Positions 17,983 to 26,856 of a stretch of 56,357 nt of DNA are shown here, one piece after another. Made by a program: the position numbers and the translations under genes. The DNA is taken from NCBI RefSeq assembly GCF_002176815.1, contig NZ_CP021651.1:1-56357 (forward strand), given 5' to 3'. The stretch is from Acidovorax sp. T1. Lineage in GTDB: Bacteria; Pseudomonadota; Gammaproteobacteria; Burkholderiales; Burkholderiaceae_C. The notes under the pieces were generated by a model. It was given only the letters and a program-made list of their open reading frames with translations. It ran no database searches and had not been told where the DNA came from. How positions within the stretch are numbered: the first letter of the stretch is position 1; every line of letters begins with the position of its first letter.

Positions 17983-18045
17983 GATTCACCTCTGTGGTAG
18001 GTGGGTTGTGGAAGTGTCGGCCGGCCCCACGCCGGCCGGCGCGCT

Positions 18046-18309
18046 TTATCGCTGGCCGCTGCTGTAGATGCCGGCGGCCTCGGCCAGCGGCGTGTTCCTG
18101 TTGCTGCCGCTGTAGCTGTTGCTCGATGACTTGGCCGCCGGCCTGATGGCCTCGATGGCAGACGGGGCAGGGCGATCAACGAAGGCCGCCACTTCCGCCG
18201 CTGCATCAAGCTCGGTTGATTGATCGCCAGGCTGCTCAAACTCCACCGCCGGCCGCTGCACCTGGTCGAGCGCCAGGCAGTCGAAAAAGCCACTACGTTT
18301 CATGGTCAC
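18046..18309 (-). CDS. Small hypothetical protein coupled to trbL
   Basis: An 87-residue hydrophilic protein starting inside the trbL stop (ATGA overlap). MKRSGFFDCLALDQVQRPAV is followed by an acidic, Ser/Asn-rich tail likely to be disordered. No family recognised. Coupling to trbL suggests a transfer-related or host-range accessory role. Confidence 0.6.
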   Translation of the reverse strand: MTMKRSGFFDCLALDQVQRPAVEFEQPGDQSTELDAAAEVAAFVDRPAPSAIEAIRPAAKSSSNSYSGSNRNTPLAEAAGIYSSGQR

Positions 18310-19967
18310 GCCTCCGATTTACCGTGCTCGCGGTTGGCGAACGCGGCCACTTCGTCATCAGGATCGGCAGCAGCCGAATCGGCCCCTGCCAGGTTGTTGC
18401 CGCCGAATGTCGGCACCGCCTCGACAGCGGCGGCCTGGTCACTCTCCGCACTCGCCCTGATAGCCGCCGCGATCTTCCCGCCGGTGGTGTCAGCGATGCG
18501 TTCGGCGGCGGCGTCGCGCATGCTGGCGGCCTTGGCCTTCGCAACCTCGCCGACGCCTTGCATCAGGTTCGCGCCGGCGTCGGCCGTCACGCGGCCCGCC
18601 GTGCCAAGCGCCGATGCGGCCGAGGCCAGCAAGCCGGGGCCGGTGCTGCCTGGTGCGGCCTGCTGGCCGCCTTGCTGGGCTTTCTTGCTGCCGGCTTCGT
18701 CGCCACCCTTCGAGCTGGGACCTCCACCCGATTTACCGGGCTGCTGCCCATTGCTTCCACCCGAGCCGCTGGCACCGCTGCCCGAGCTGCTGCCGAAACC
18801 GGCGGCCTGTGCAAGTGGTGTAGTGGTGCCCGCACCTGAGCTTGACCCGCCACCAAAGCCAGCAGCTTGCGCAAACGAGCCTGCATCGCTGCCGGGGTCG
18901 GAGCCGCCACCGAGCATGGGCATTCCGCCCGACTCGCCGCCGGCGCTCGATCCCGCTTTCTCGAACGCTGCCTTGATGGCCGACATGCCGCCGGCGGCCG
19001 AGGTTGCACCACCCATCACGGCCGCACCGGCTACGCTTGCCGCACCAGCGGCCATGCTCGCCGCGCCCATAGCCGCACCGATGGCAGCGCCCGCGCCGAA
19101 ATTACCGATGCCGCCAGCGTTCCCCACGCCCGTACCGGAAATGACGCCCGCGACCAGCGGCGGCACGCGATTGACCAGCATGAGCAACGCCACGCAGAAA
19201 ACCAGCATCACGCCCAGCTCTTCAAAGTTCAGCGTGCCGGTGTTCATCCTGGCGTAGAAGCTGGAAAGCAGGTCGTTCCCGATGCCGACCAGGAGCACCA
19301 TCGTCATGATCTGCACGGCCACGCCCAGCACAGTCTTGTAGTAGTTGATCGCCATGTCGGACGTCCAACGGCTTCCACCGAAGCCGAGGAAGAAGATGCC
19401 GGCGTACATCAGCAGCCAGCCCGAGACGAGCAGCAACAGCATGTTTATGGCAACGACAGCCAGCAGGATCAGGATGCCGAGGCTCAAGGCCACGCCGATG
19501 AAGCTATCCACGGGAGACCAGATCGACGAGTTGCTGAATGCCTGCTTCAAGATCATGAAGCCGATATCCACGATGCCCGAGGGTGTCACCGATGCCACCC
19601 CGGACGCCTGCTCACCGATCCGGGCCAATGACTGGATGATCGAGTTGGCGAAGGCCGGGCCGTTGCGCAGCAGCCAGAGGAAGAAGCCAAAGAACAGGAT
19701 GAAGCGGATGAACTCGGCGAAGAACTCGCCAATGTCGGCCTTGCGCAGCGCCATGAAGCCGAACGTGAAAACCAGCGAGATCGTGCCCAGCGTCCAGAAC
19801 AGGAACATCGCGGCATTCATCACCACCGTCTGCCAGGACGTGGCCCGCGTGGCGAACTCCGTCACCACCTGGTCAAGCATCCCTTGATTGGTGAGCTGGG
19901 CCGATGCGGCGGTGGAGTAAAGCGCGAGCGTGACGCCGATCAGCGCCGCCTTGTGCAGTGCTTTCAT
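18306..19967 (-). CDS. trbL: TrbL mating-pair formation protein
   Basis: A 553-residue TrbL/VirB6-family inner-membrane protein with a signal-like N terminus (HKAALIGVTLALYSTAASA), about six membrane helices in residues 30-260 (for example TLGTISLVFTFGFMALR and FILFFGFFLWLL) and a long Gly/Ser/Ala-rich cytoplasmic tail. In IncP it forms part of the mating channel. It overlaps trbK by ATGA. The ATG at 19967 is chosen because a signal-like helix follows. Confidence 0.9.
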   Translation of the reverse strand: MKALHKAALIGVTLALYSTAASAQLTNQGMLDQVVTEFATRATSWQTVVMNAAMFLFWTLGTISLVFTFGFMALRKADIGEFFAEFIRFILFFGFFLWLLRNGPAFANSIIQSLARIGEQASGVASVTPSGIVDIGFMILKQAFSNSSIWSPVDSFIGVALSLGILILLAVVAINMLLLLVSGWLLMYAGIFFLGFGGSRWTSDMAINYYKTVLGVAVQIMTMVLLVGIGNDLLSSFYARMNTGTLNFEELGVMLVFCVALLMLVNRVPPLVAGVISGTGVGNAGGIGNFGAGAAIGAAMGAASMAAGAASVAGAAVMGGATSAAGGMSAIKAAFEKAGSSAGGESGGMPMLGGGSDPGSDAGSFAQAAGFGGGSSSGAGTTTPLAQAAGFGSSSGSGASGSGGSNGQQPGKSGGGPSSKGGDEAGSKKAQQGGQQAAPGSTGPGLLASAASALGTAGRVTADAGANLMQGVGEVAKAKAASMRDAAAERIADTTGGKIAAAIRASAESDQAAAVEAVPTFGGNNLAGADSAAADPDDEVAAFANREHGKSEA

Positions 19968-20230
19968 GGCTTCGCCTCCTGGTCTTTCGGGTCGGCCAGT
20001 TCGAGCCAGTTCATGGGCTTCTCGGTCGGCGCGATGCCGCCGGCGGCCGGCGACCGACGCGAGCACAGCCCGGCGAATTTCTCGCGCGTACCCCTGTCCT
20101 CGATCTTCTTGATCGCCTCGATCTGGCAATTGGTGTCATTGACCTCGGGCATGGGCGGAATGGCCGGCTTGTTGTCGCAGCCAGCCACCAGCACCACCAC
20201 GAGGCCGGCAAGCAGCATCGTTTTCTTCAT
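19964..20230 (-). CDS. trbK: TrbK entry-exclusion lipoprotein
   Basis: An 88-residue lipoprotein: MKKTMLLAGLVVVLVAGCDN has a lipobox (VAGC) at residues 15-18. IncP TrbK is the entry-exclusion protein that blocks entry of related plasmids into the cell. It lies between trbJ and trbL as in IncP plasmids. Its C terminus ends NWLELADPKDQE, similar to the end of TrbJ (NWLELTR). Confidence 0.88.
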   Translation of the reverse strand: MKKTMLLAGLVVVLVAGCDNKPAIPPMPEVNDTNCQIEAIKKIEDRGTREKFAGLCSRRSPAAGGIAPTEKPMNWLELADPKDQEAKP

Positions 20231-20245
20231 GGTGCAGGGCCTCCG

Positions 20246-21031
20246 TCAGCGGGTCAGTTCGAGCCAGTTCTTCGGGCTCGCCGTGCGCTCGATCCTGGAT
20301 TCCCTGGAAGTCGCGCCGGCGGCCTGCTGTTGCGCCTCAAGGTCGGCCTGCGCCTGCATCCTGGCGGTCGCGGCGTTCTGCTGCGCGATCAGCAGGCCGC
20401 GAATCTGCAAGAGCTGGTTCGCCTGGTTGGCGGCGAGCTGGTTGGCGAAGCCGATGGCCTGCATCTGCCCGGTCGCACCCTGCGCGGCCGACTGGAGCCG
20501 TTCGAGCTGGCGAGCGTCGGCGGTAAGGTTGCGCTGCTGTTGCTCCAGACCCTTGAAAAGCGCGTCGTTCGCCTTCTTCTGGCTCTCGCTCGCCAGGCGG
20601 CGGTTCTCTTCCATCGCGGCGCGCTCTGCATCCGAGCAACCGGCGGCCGAGAAGCACGGCGAGCCACGGTAATAGGCCACGTCCTGGAACTTGCCCAGGT
20701 AGCTGTCGAGACTGCCGAGCTGGTTCCGGTAGTAGTCCAGCGTGTTGACGGCATTCATCAGCCCGTTGATCGTGGACTGCGCCTGATCCCAGATGTAGGC
20801 CGCCGGGGCCATCGTGTTTTGCAGCATGTTCTCGTACTGCTGCAATTGGGTCTGGTACTGCTCGATCTGCTTGAGCGTCTGCGCCACCGACTCGATGGCC
20901 GTCATGACGTTCTGCACCAGGTTGCCGCCGTCGATGACGGGAATGCCGGCCTGCGCCGGGGTAATGATGATGCTGCCGGCCAGGGCAGCGGCGAGCGCGG
21001 TTTTAGCCGCTAAAAGGCGGACGTGTTTCAT
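20246..21031 (-). CDS. trbJ: TrbJ mating-pair formation protein
   Basis: A 261-residue TrbJ/VirB5-like periplasmic protein with signal peptide (LAAALAGSIIITPAQA, cleaved near residue 29) and coiled-coil segments (IEQYQTQLQQYENML, EENRRLASESQKKAND). First gene of the remaining trb cluster. A KorB-type operator (21002-21014) lies within its first codons (LLAAK). Confidence 0.9.
   Translation of the reverse strand: MKHVRLLAAKTALAAALAGSIIITPAQAGIPVIDGGNLVQNVMTAIESVAQTLKQIEQYQTQLQQYENMLQNTMAPAAYIWDQAQSTINGLMNAVNTLDYYRNQLGSLDSYLGKFQDVAYYRGSPCFSAAGCSDAERAAMEENRRLASESQKKANDALFKGLEQQQRNLTADARQLERLQSAAQGATGQMQAIGFANQLAANQANQLLQIRGLLIAQQNAATARMQAQADLEAQQQAAGATSRESRIERTASPKNWLELTR
21002..21014. promoter_or_regulatory. 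KorB-type operator inside the trbJ start
   Basis: TTTAGCCGCTAAA matches the KorB operator consensus and covers codons 6-10 of trbJ, so binding there could block transcription from the promoter just upstream. Confidence 0.7.
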
Positions 21032-21199
21032 GGTCGAGTACCTCGATGTGATGAGCGGCTAATCTGCCCCACGACCTACCGACAAGGCTGGTCATGGGGT
21101 TGGGCCATCACGAGACAGTTCGCCACGAAAAGACTGTCAAGGTACCCGCCCAGGACGACACCGTCGCGTCCGGGCTTACGTTTTTGTTGAACATCGGTG

Positions 21200-21245
21200 T
21201 AAGCTAACTAGCTGCTATATAGCTTCTAGCTGCTAATTCGGATGC
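21200..21245. repeat. TAGCTGCTA repeats, third cluster
   Basis: TAACTAGCTGCTATATAGCT followed by TCTAGCTGCTAATT lies between trbJ and traI, in the likely trbJ promoter. The units match the parA-region repeats, suggesting the same DNA-binding protein acts here. Confidence 0.65.
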
Positions 21246-21273
21246 TAATCGAACATCCGAGAATTCGCAAGCG

Positions 21274-23103
21274 TCATCGCCCGCGCTTCTTGCCCTCCTG
21301 GCGTTTCGCCTTCTTGGCTTCCATCTGCGCCCGTAGCCGCGTCTCGCGCTGTTCCAGCTCGGACGGCGCGGGCCTGGCCGGCTGCTGAACTTTGGCCGGC
21401 GGCGGTGTCGGGGTGGCCTGGGTCGGCGCTTGTACCGGCCGCTGGGCTTCGCCCTCGATGTGCAGCCCGTCGAGCTGGCCCAACGTGCGCAGGCCGTGCC
21501 GGCGATGTGGCGGCGGCTCCTGGCCGACAGGGGGCACACCTGGCCGGCGCTTGGCCTGGGCCTTGGTGGCCTCGGCCTGCCGCCGGCTTTCCAGTGCCGG
21601 ATCGGCGAAGGTGATGGGGAGCTGGGCATCGACGGCCGCCCGGATCACGGCGGCCTTGAACTCCACGCTGCCGCTGACAGTGATGCGCTCGCCGTAGCGT
21701 TCCATTGCCAGGCGCAGCGCCGCCGCCACGCCGGCGCGGTCGGCCTGGCTGGACACGGCCAGGCGCTCGCCGTCATCGCGCACGGCCGAGCTGCCGGCGC
21801 GGTAGATGATCGTGCCCTTCTTCGTGATGCTGTCGATCACCGGGGCATGGCCGGGCTTCGCCTGGCCGTCGCCCTGGATGGTGTCGCCCTTGAGGCCCTG
21901 GGCCGCCTCGCGGGCGCGCAGCGCATCGAGCGCCTGGCCGTCGCCGGCCGTTGCCTGCTGCTTGAGCCAGTCGGCCCACGGCCGCCGGCGGTGCTCGTTG
22001 TAGATCGCCGCCCGCTCCTGGTCGTGGCGCTTGTGGATCGCCTCCAGGTCGGCCCGCAGAGCGGCGCTGGCCTGGGCATACAGCAGCTTCTTGGTCAGCC
22101 GGCCATCGGTCAGGTGCTTGATGGCCGCCCGCCGGGTGGCCGCCGCCTTCTTGGCGTGCTCGATGGCCCGATCCTTCCGGCGCTTCGCCTCGGCCAGCAC
22201 GCCGGCCCTGGCGGCTGTGAGGGTCTGCTGTGCGCCCTTGTACCGGGCGTAAAGCTCGGTCGTATCCAGGCCGCCGCGCAGACGCATCGGCCGGCCCTTC
22301 TGGTAGTTGCGCCGTGCCGGCGCGGCCTGGCGCTCGGGCGACGCCTCGAACGTGCCAAGCCGCTTTTCCAGGGCGGGCTTGGACAGGTCGCGGGCCAAGG
22401 TGCTGGCCTTGATGATCGTGCCGTCGCCGGCCTCGATGACCAGGCCGTTACCGCGTGCGCGCAGCGCCAGGCCGTTGTCGCGCATGACCTGGTGCAGCTC
22501 GGCCCAGCTTGCCGCGTCCTTGATCTCGTCCAGGCACTCGCGCTTGATCCAGCCGACCAGGCTTTCCACGCCGGCGTGCTGCTCCAGGTCGCCAGCCCTG
22601 GCGGCCGCGCCGCGCTGGCGTGGTTCGTGGTTGTCGCGTTCCAGGCCGTAGTCGCGTTCCAGGGTCGTGCAGAGGTCGGCCAGCGCCCGATGCGAGTAGT
22701 ACGGCTCCTGCATCGTGCCCCTGGTCGGGTGAATCTTGTTGATGGCGATGTGGATGTGCAGGTTGTCGGTGTCGTTATGCACGGCGCTGACGCGCTGATG
22801 CTCGCCCAGGCCCAGCCCGTCGCAGATGCGGGCCTCGATCTGCCGCAGGGTGTCGGCGCTCGGCTGCTCGCCGGCGCGAAAGCTGACGATCAGGTGATAG
22901 GTCTTGTCGCCCTTGGCCCGCGTGTTGGCCTGCTGGGTTGCCAGTACCTCGGTGATTGCATCGCGCACGGTGTCGGCGGCGCAGTTCGTGACCTGCACCT
23001 GGCCCAGCCGGTGGTCTTTGCTCTGCGCGTCGGTGACGTAGCGCACCAGGCCGGCGAAGTCGGACTTGCCCAGCGAGCGCATGGGCACGTGCTTGGCGAT
23101 CAC
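21274..23103 (-). CDS. traI: IncP-type relaxase TraI
   Basis: A 609-residue MOBP relaxase resembling the N-terminal part of RK2 TraI. IAKHVPMRSLGKSDFAGLV contains the start; the catalytic Tyr is expected near residue 22-27 (VRYVTD), and HNDTDNLHIHIAINKIHP carries the metal-binding HxH motif (about residues 107-124). It nicks oriT and stays bound to the 5' end. The C-terminal half is a long Arg/Ala-rich helical region without the primase-like extension. Overlaps traJ by ATGA. Confidence 0.93.
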   Translation of the reverse strand: MIAKHVPMRSLGKSDFAGLVRYVTDAQSKDHRLGQVQVTNCAADTVRDAITEVLATQQANTRAKGDKTYHLIVSFRAGEQPSADTLRQIEARICDGLGLGEHQRVSAVHNDTDNLHIHIAINKIHPTRGTMQEPYYSHRALADLCTTLERDYGLERDNHEPRQRGAAARAGDLEQHAGVESLVGWIKRECLDEIKDAASWAELHQVMRDNGLALRARGNGLVIEAGDGTIIKASTLARDLSKPALEKRLGTFEASPERQAAPARRNYQKGRPMRLRGGLDTTELYARYKGAQQTLTAARAGVLAEAKRRKDRAIEHAKKAAATRRAAIKHLTDGRLTKKLLYAQASAALRADLEAIHKRHDQERAAIYNEHRRRPWADWLKQQATAGDGQALDALRAREAAQGLKGDTIQGDGQAKPGHAPVIDSITKKGTIIYRAGSSAVRDDGERLAVSSQADRAGVAAALRLAMERYGERITVSGSVEFKAAVIRAAVDAQLPITFADPALESRRQAEATKAQAKRRPGVPPVGQEPPPHRRHGLRTLGQLDGLHIEGEAQRPVQAPTQATPTPPPAKVQQPARPAPSELEQRETRLRAQMEAKKAKRQEGKKRGR

Positions 23104-23477
23104 GATTGCCCGCCTCGCGGCCGCACCACGCTTTCCGCGATGGTGCTGATCTTGTCCTGGGTCGCCTCGATCCGGGCCAGCAGCGCCCGGATGGTGTCAT
23201 CGCCGAAGCGGGCCGTGCGCGGGTCGTCGGTCAGCCAGAGCTTGAGCAAGCCGCCCAGCCGCCCGAGGTCGCCATTCACGCGCACCAGGTCGCGCACGTT
23301 CTCGAAGTCGGTCACGCCTTTGACCTGGTAGCCCTGACCGACCGCCAGCAGGTAGGCGGACGTGCTCATGCCGGCGGCCTGGGCGTTGGCCTCGATGGCG
23401 GCCCGTTCGTCCGGCAGGCAATAGACCTTGATGGGCGTGCTGCCCTTCCTCGTTACCTTGTTCTCGTTGGCCTCCAT
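23100..23477 (-). CDS. traJ: oriT-recognition protein TraJ
   Basis: A 125-residue TraJ/MobC-type protein: PIKVYCLPDERAAIEANAQA and GMSTSAYLLAVGQGY form the ribbon-helix-helix DNA-binding part. In IncP, TraJ binds the inverted repeat beside nic and recruits TraI. It lies directly beside oriT with the same orientation as in RK2. Confidence 0.9.
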   Translation of the reverse strand: MEANENKVTRKGSTPIKVYCLPDERAAIEANAQAAGMSTSAYLLAVGQGYQVKGVTDFENVRDLVRVNGDLGRLGGLLKLWLTDDPRTARFGDDTIRALLARIEATQDKISTIAESVVRPRGGQS

Positions 23478-23534
23478 CTTGGCGTCCTCTGTCGTTGCCG
23501 GCGGCCGCCGGCTGGCCCCGCAGGGCAGGATGCC

Positions 23535-23665
23535 CCGTTGAGCGCCGCAGGCGCGAATAAGGGGAAGTGAAGAGGATCACCATGCTTGCATGGTGGGCCT
23601 ACTTCACACATCCTGCCCTCTATTCAGCGTTGCATTCAATAAGGAAACTATACACGCGCCATTGT
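23535..23665. other. oriT: Origin of transfer, IncP-like oriT
   Basis: GCCGCAGGCGCGAATAAGGG, the inverted repeat ACCATGcttgCATGGT, GTGGGCCTACTTCAC and ACATCCTGCCC lie in the same order as in RK2 oriT. The expected nick is in ATCCTG|C, between 23615 and 23616. The TraJ-binding palindrome has a different sequence from RK2 but the same place, and AAGGAAACTATACACG follows as in RK2 (AAGGAAAGTCTACACG). Confidence 0.88.
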
Positions 23666-23832
23666 GGATTTGCATGGTATCTAGCAAGGAAACCTAGCGC
23701 CTATGGATGCAACACGGCAAAATGCAGGGAAATCCGCTTGCTCGCAGGACTTAACACGCTGTTTCAGCGCACATTCCATGTGCTTTCCACTAGCTTTACA
23801 CACATGAACCCGCGCGCATTACATAAACAGGA

Positions 23833-24261
23833 ATGAAGCCGATGGGAACCCGATACACCGATGAACTTGCCGCCTGGGCCGATCAGAAGGCCGAGAAGAA
23901 GCGCCGCCAGGACGCGGCGGCAGTAGCGTTTCTGGCGGTGCGCGGGGATGTGGTCGAGGCAATGGAAGCCGGCTACGCGCTGACGACGATCTACGATCAC
24001 ATGCACGAAACCGGCCGGGTGAAAACCAGCTATGAGACGTTCCGCCGGCACGTCCAGCGGTTCATCAAGGCAGCGCCGGCCGACACCGCGCCGCCGACAC
24101 CGAAGGCCGCCACCAGGTCGGCCAGCAACTCGCCGACCACCGTTCCAGCCGTCACGCCAAAGCCGGCCGTATCAGCTCCGGCCAGCCCTGCCAGCGAGCA
24201 AGCCGGGAAGATTCCCAGCTTCAATTTCAACCCGACGCCGAACAAAGAGGACTTGCTGTAA
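23833..24261 (+). CDS. traK: oriT-binding protein TraK
   Basis: A 142-residue protein divergent from traJ across oriT. YTDELAAWADQKAEKKRRQD and YETFRRHVQRFI match the TraK DNA-binding domain; the C-terminal half is Pro/Thr-rich and disordered. In IncP, TraK bends oriT DNA around itself and aids relaxosome assembly. Ends FNFNPTPNKEDLL. Confidence 0.85.
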   Translation: MKPMGTRYTDELAAWADQKAEKKRRQDAAAVAFLAVRGDVVEAMEAGYALTTIYDHMHETGRVKTSYETFRRHVQRFIKAAPADTAPPTPKAATRSASNSPTTVPAVTPKPAVSAPASPASEQAGKIPSFNFNPTPNKEDLL

Positions 24262-24308
24262 GCCGCCCCTGATGGGGGGATGAACACCAAGGGAAGACAG
24301 TCGGCCGG

Positions 24309-24469
24309 CCCCTCAAGTGTCAATAACCCCATGACGTGAAATCGCCCCCCCCCCTGCGCCTCCCACCGGCCAACAGATCAGGACGGCCAAACCTGGCCGC
24401 TAGGGGCAGGCCCGCGCCCCTCAAATGTCAATATCCGGGCCTCCCCCGAGTTCGTGAAATCGCCCCCCC
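24309..24469. repeat. Paired direct repeats between traK and kfrA
   Basis: CCCCTCAARTGTCAATA occurs at 24309-24325 and 24417-24433; CGTGAAATCGCCCCCCC occurs at 24335-24351 and 24453-24469. The two blocks have the same order and nearly the same spacing, forming a diverged tandem duplication of about 110 bp in a non-coding stretch. Confidence 0.75.
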
Positions 24470-24480
24470 TGGTGGGCCGG

Positions 24481-25401
24481 TCACTCGCCGCCTGGCTTCT
24501 TCCTGGTCGCAGGCTTCGCCTCGGCCGCCGGCGGCGTGATACGGGCCAGCAGCGCGGCAGATTGCTCCTTGAGCGTGTCGAGTTGCCCCGCCATGCGGGC
24601 AGCTTCCTCACGAGCCTGCGCGGTGGCCTTCGCGGCCTGATCGCGCTCGGCCTGCGCTGCCGTCAAGCGTTCTGCCATACGCTGCGCCTCGACCGCTGCG
24701 GCCTTCCGCTGCTCCTGGTGCGCTTCGCGCTCGGCATCGGCCTTGGCGCGGACGGTCGCCAGTTCCTCGCGCACCTGGTCAAGTTGAGCGGCGACAGCCT
24801 GGCCGGCTTTCTGCTGGTCGGCCAGCGCCCGGCGTGCTTGGTCTGCGTCCTCGTGGGCGCGGTCAAGTTCGGTGCGCAGCTCGCCGGCCCTGGCCTCGGC
24901 CGTGGCGGCCCGCTCACTGGCCGCTGCCAGCTCTTGGCGAACGGCGGTGAGTTCCTGGGCCAACTTTTCGGCGGCGGCCTTCTCAGCGGTCAGCTCGGCC
25001 GTGGTCGCCTCCAGCTCGCCGGCCTGGCGCTCGAAAGCCTCGGCCAGCTCCTGCCGCATCGCGTCCAGCTCGGCCCGCTCTGTTTCCCATGCGGCCTGTG
25101 CGCTGCGCAGGGATTCGTTCGCCAGCTCCTGGGCCTGCTGCCAGATCGTCGCCACGGCGGCGCTGCTGGCCTGCTGCACGACCTCCGGCACCGCCACGGC
25201 CACCGGGGCGGCCTGGGCAGTCTGCGCCCTGCGCCATTCCTTCATCACGGCGCTGGCTGCGTTCATATCTACGCGGGCGGCCCGGCGCACCGCATCGACC
25301 GTGGGCATCGTCTCGCGGCCCGACTGCTCGAAAAGATCAGTGGCGGCGGCAATGATGCGCTCGCGCACGTCGGCGGGGATTTGGGGGGCTTGCGGTGTCA
25401 T
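24481..25401 (-). CDS. kfrA: KfrA-type DNA-binding coiled-coil protein
   Basis: A 306-residue protein with N-terminal helix-turn-helix (VRERIIAAATDLFEQSG, PTVDAVRRAARVDMNAAS) and a long alanine- and glutamate-rich coiled coil from residue 70 to 290. Length and layout match IncP KfrA, an autorepressor that aids plasmid stability. The palindrome just upstream (25424-25454) is a probable operator. Confidence 0.88.
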   Translation of the reverse strand: MTPQAPQIPADVRERIIAAATDLFEQSGRETMPTVDAVRRAARVDMNAASAVMKEWRRAQTAQAAPVAVAVPEVVQQASSAAVATIWQQAQELANESLRSAQAAWETERAELDAMRQELAEAFERQAGELEATTAELTAEKAAAEKLAQELTAVRQELAAASERAATAEARAGELRTELDRAHEDADQARRALADQQKAGQAVAAQLDQVREELATVRAKADAEREAHQEQRKAAAVEAQRMAERLTAAQAERDQAAKATAQAREEAARMAGQLDTLKEQSAALLARITPPAAEAKPATRKKPGGE

Positions 25402-25423
25402 GGCATCGGCTCCGGTGGATAAG

Positions 25424-25454
25424 ATAAGAAGAATAATATTATTATTCTTCTTAT
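25424..25454. promoter_or_regulatory. AT-rich perfect palindrome upstream of kfrA
   Basis: ATAAGAAGAATAAT (25424-25437) and its exact complement (25441-25454) flank a 3-base centre. It lies 23 bp before the kfrA start in otherwise GC-rich DNA, consistent with an autoregulatory operator. Confidence 0.7.
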
Positions 25455-25594
25455 TATGCAAGCCATTATTTTCCGCATGGCCTGGATCAGCCCGGCCGGG
25501 AGCGCGTCGGGGGTCGAAATTCGGGCCTGGGCGGGCCGTGGCGGCGTTTTCCAGGGTTGGCGGCACTATCCCCTACCCTCGCCCGGTTTCGGGC

Positions 25595-25599
25595 GTCCT
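25595..25599. repeat. Target duplication GTCCT of the IS1071 composite
   Basis: GTCCT directly precedes the IS1071 tip at 25600 and also directly follows the opposite tip (171-175). The pair brackets the whole accessory region on the circle. Confidence 0.9.
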
Positions 25600-26583
25600 G
25601 GGGTCTCCTCGTTTTCAGTGCAATAAGTGACGGTACGAAAAGCTAGCACTGGCGCGGAGGTGGTGTTGGTAGATCGTTGATTTCATTGACTTTCCTGTTC
25701 ACTTTCAAATCTGCGATTCGTGGCGTCAAACCGTGGTCGGTTTCATCCATTGGTGCCAGTTATCGATGCATTTGGCCGCGAAGGCAGGATTTGGTCAGCA
25801 TAGCGGTCAACCGGGAAGCGAAACACACCCCGCAAGTTGATGCTCTCCAGCCTGGTGGGCGCAATCTTCCCGATCAGTTCCGGTGGAATGACCTGGCGGC
25901 GGTTCGACCAGCGATCCAGGACCGCCTGCATCTGTGAGGTATTCCACGCCATCACGATGTTGGCCATCAGGCTCAACGCATCGGCCACAGCCTGCATTTC
26001 ATCGACACGTTTGGCCTGCGCCGGGCTGATCCGGCCGGTATAAATGGCGCGCTTGAGGGCGTTAACAGCCTCGCCCCGATTGAGCACCCGGCGCAACTCG
26101 TTCCTGAAAGCGTCCTTGACAAAGTAGTCAGCCAAAAACGCCGTACGCAGCAACCGCCCCAATTGCACGCCAGCCTCATAGATTGGATCGCCCTGGGCGG
26201 CAGAACCGAACCGCGCAAGAGCTGCCACCGCACTGGCATGTCCGCTCATGACCGAGGCTGCCAGGTGCACCAGACTATCCCAATGCTTTTCGATCAAAGC
26301 GACGTCGACATTGGCTTCGCACACCGCAGCGATTTCTGCGGGCACTTTGGTGCCGCGTGGCACAAAGAGGTGGCGCTGTTTGAGTTCCTTCAACCGCGGG
26401 CAAAGATCAAAACCAAGCAAACGGGCATGTGACATGGCAAAGTCGGTGTAGCCATGGGTATCCACAGCAAGCTGGCTGGTCTCCAGCTTTTCTTGGCGGA
26501 TGACACCTTCAATGGCCACGCCCGCCTGGCGCTCATTGAGCACAAAGGGCTGCGCATGGAAGATGCCCCACCGGTCTTTTTGA
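25600..26583 (-). mobile_element. IS1071 copy B, truncated
   Basis: The 110-bp terminal repeat is at 25600-25709, then the 3' part of tnpA. The element stops at about 26583, where it meets a fragment of a diguanylate cyclase gene; about two thirds of IS1071 is missing. Confidence 0.9.
25743..26583 (-). pseudogene. tnpA: IS1071 transposase, C-terminal part
   Basis: About 280 residues of the Tn3-family transposase remain, from KDRWGIFHAQPF to the normal end SITGTNG. SQLAVDTHGYTDFAMSHARLL contains catalytic acidic residues of the DDE domain. The N-terminal part is missing; the first codons of the open frame here come from the adjoining cyclase gene. Inactive. Confidence 0.92.
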
Positions 26584-26722
26584 TCAGCGCCATGTACAGC
26601 CAGGCTACCACGCTGGCGTTGCGCTCCCACAGCACCACGCTCACCACCACTGCGCCCAGACCCATGCCCAGCACACGCAAGGGATAGACCCGACGGGGGA
26701 GTTGGCGCTTGGGATCGGGCAT
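26584..26722 (-). pseudogene. MASE2-domain diguanylate cyclase, N-terminal fragment
   Basis: An ATG at 26722 begins PDPKRQLPRRVYPLRVLGMG followed by a hydrophobic helix (AVVVSVVLWERNAS). This matches the MASE2 sensor domain start of AdrA-like GGDEF proteins. Only about 45 residues remain before IS1071 sequence. It belongs to the comamonad chromosomal block that follows. Confidence 0.6.
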
Positions 26723-26856
26723 GGTGGATCAGTCAGGCAGACGCCGCGGGGACGCGATGTGCTGGGAGCGTGCAAGGGGTTGGTTGTTACCAAATCCTAC
26801 AGGTGGCGCCCCGCCAGCGCCAGCAAAAAATGTCACCGGGGCTTTCATCGGGAATG

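Noticed and set aside
21430..23331. 633-residue plus-strand frame opposite traI/traJ
   Set aside because: Its composition is that of an antisense frame of a high-GC gene; the minus strand holds well-conserved traI and traJ.
24481..25401. Possible SMC-like or surface coiled-coil protein
   Set aside because: The N-terminal helix-turn-helix, length and place beside traK fit KfrA better.
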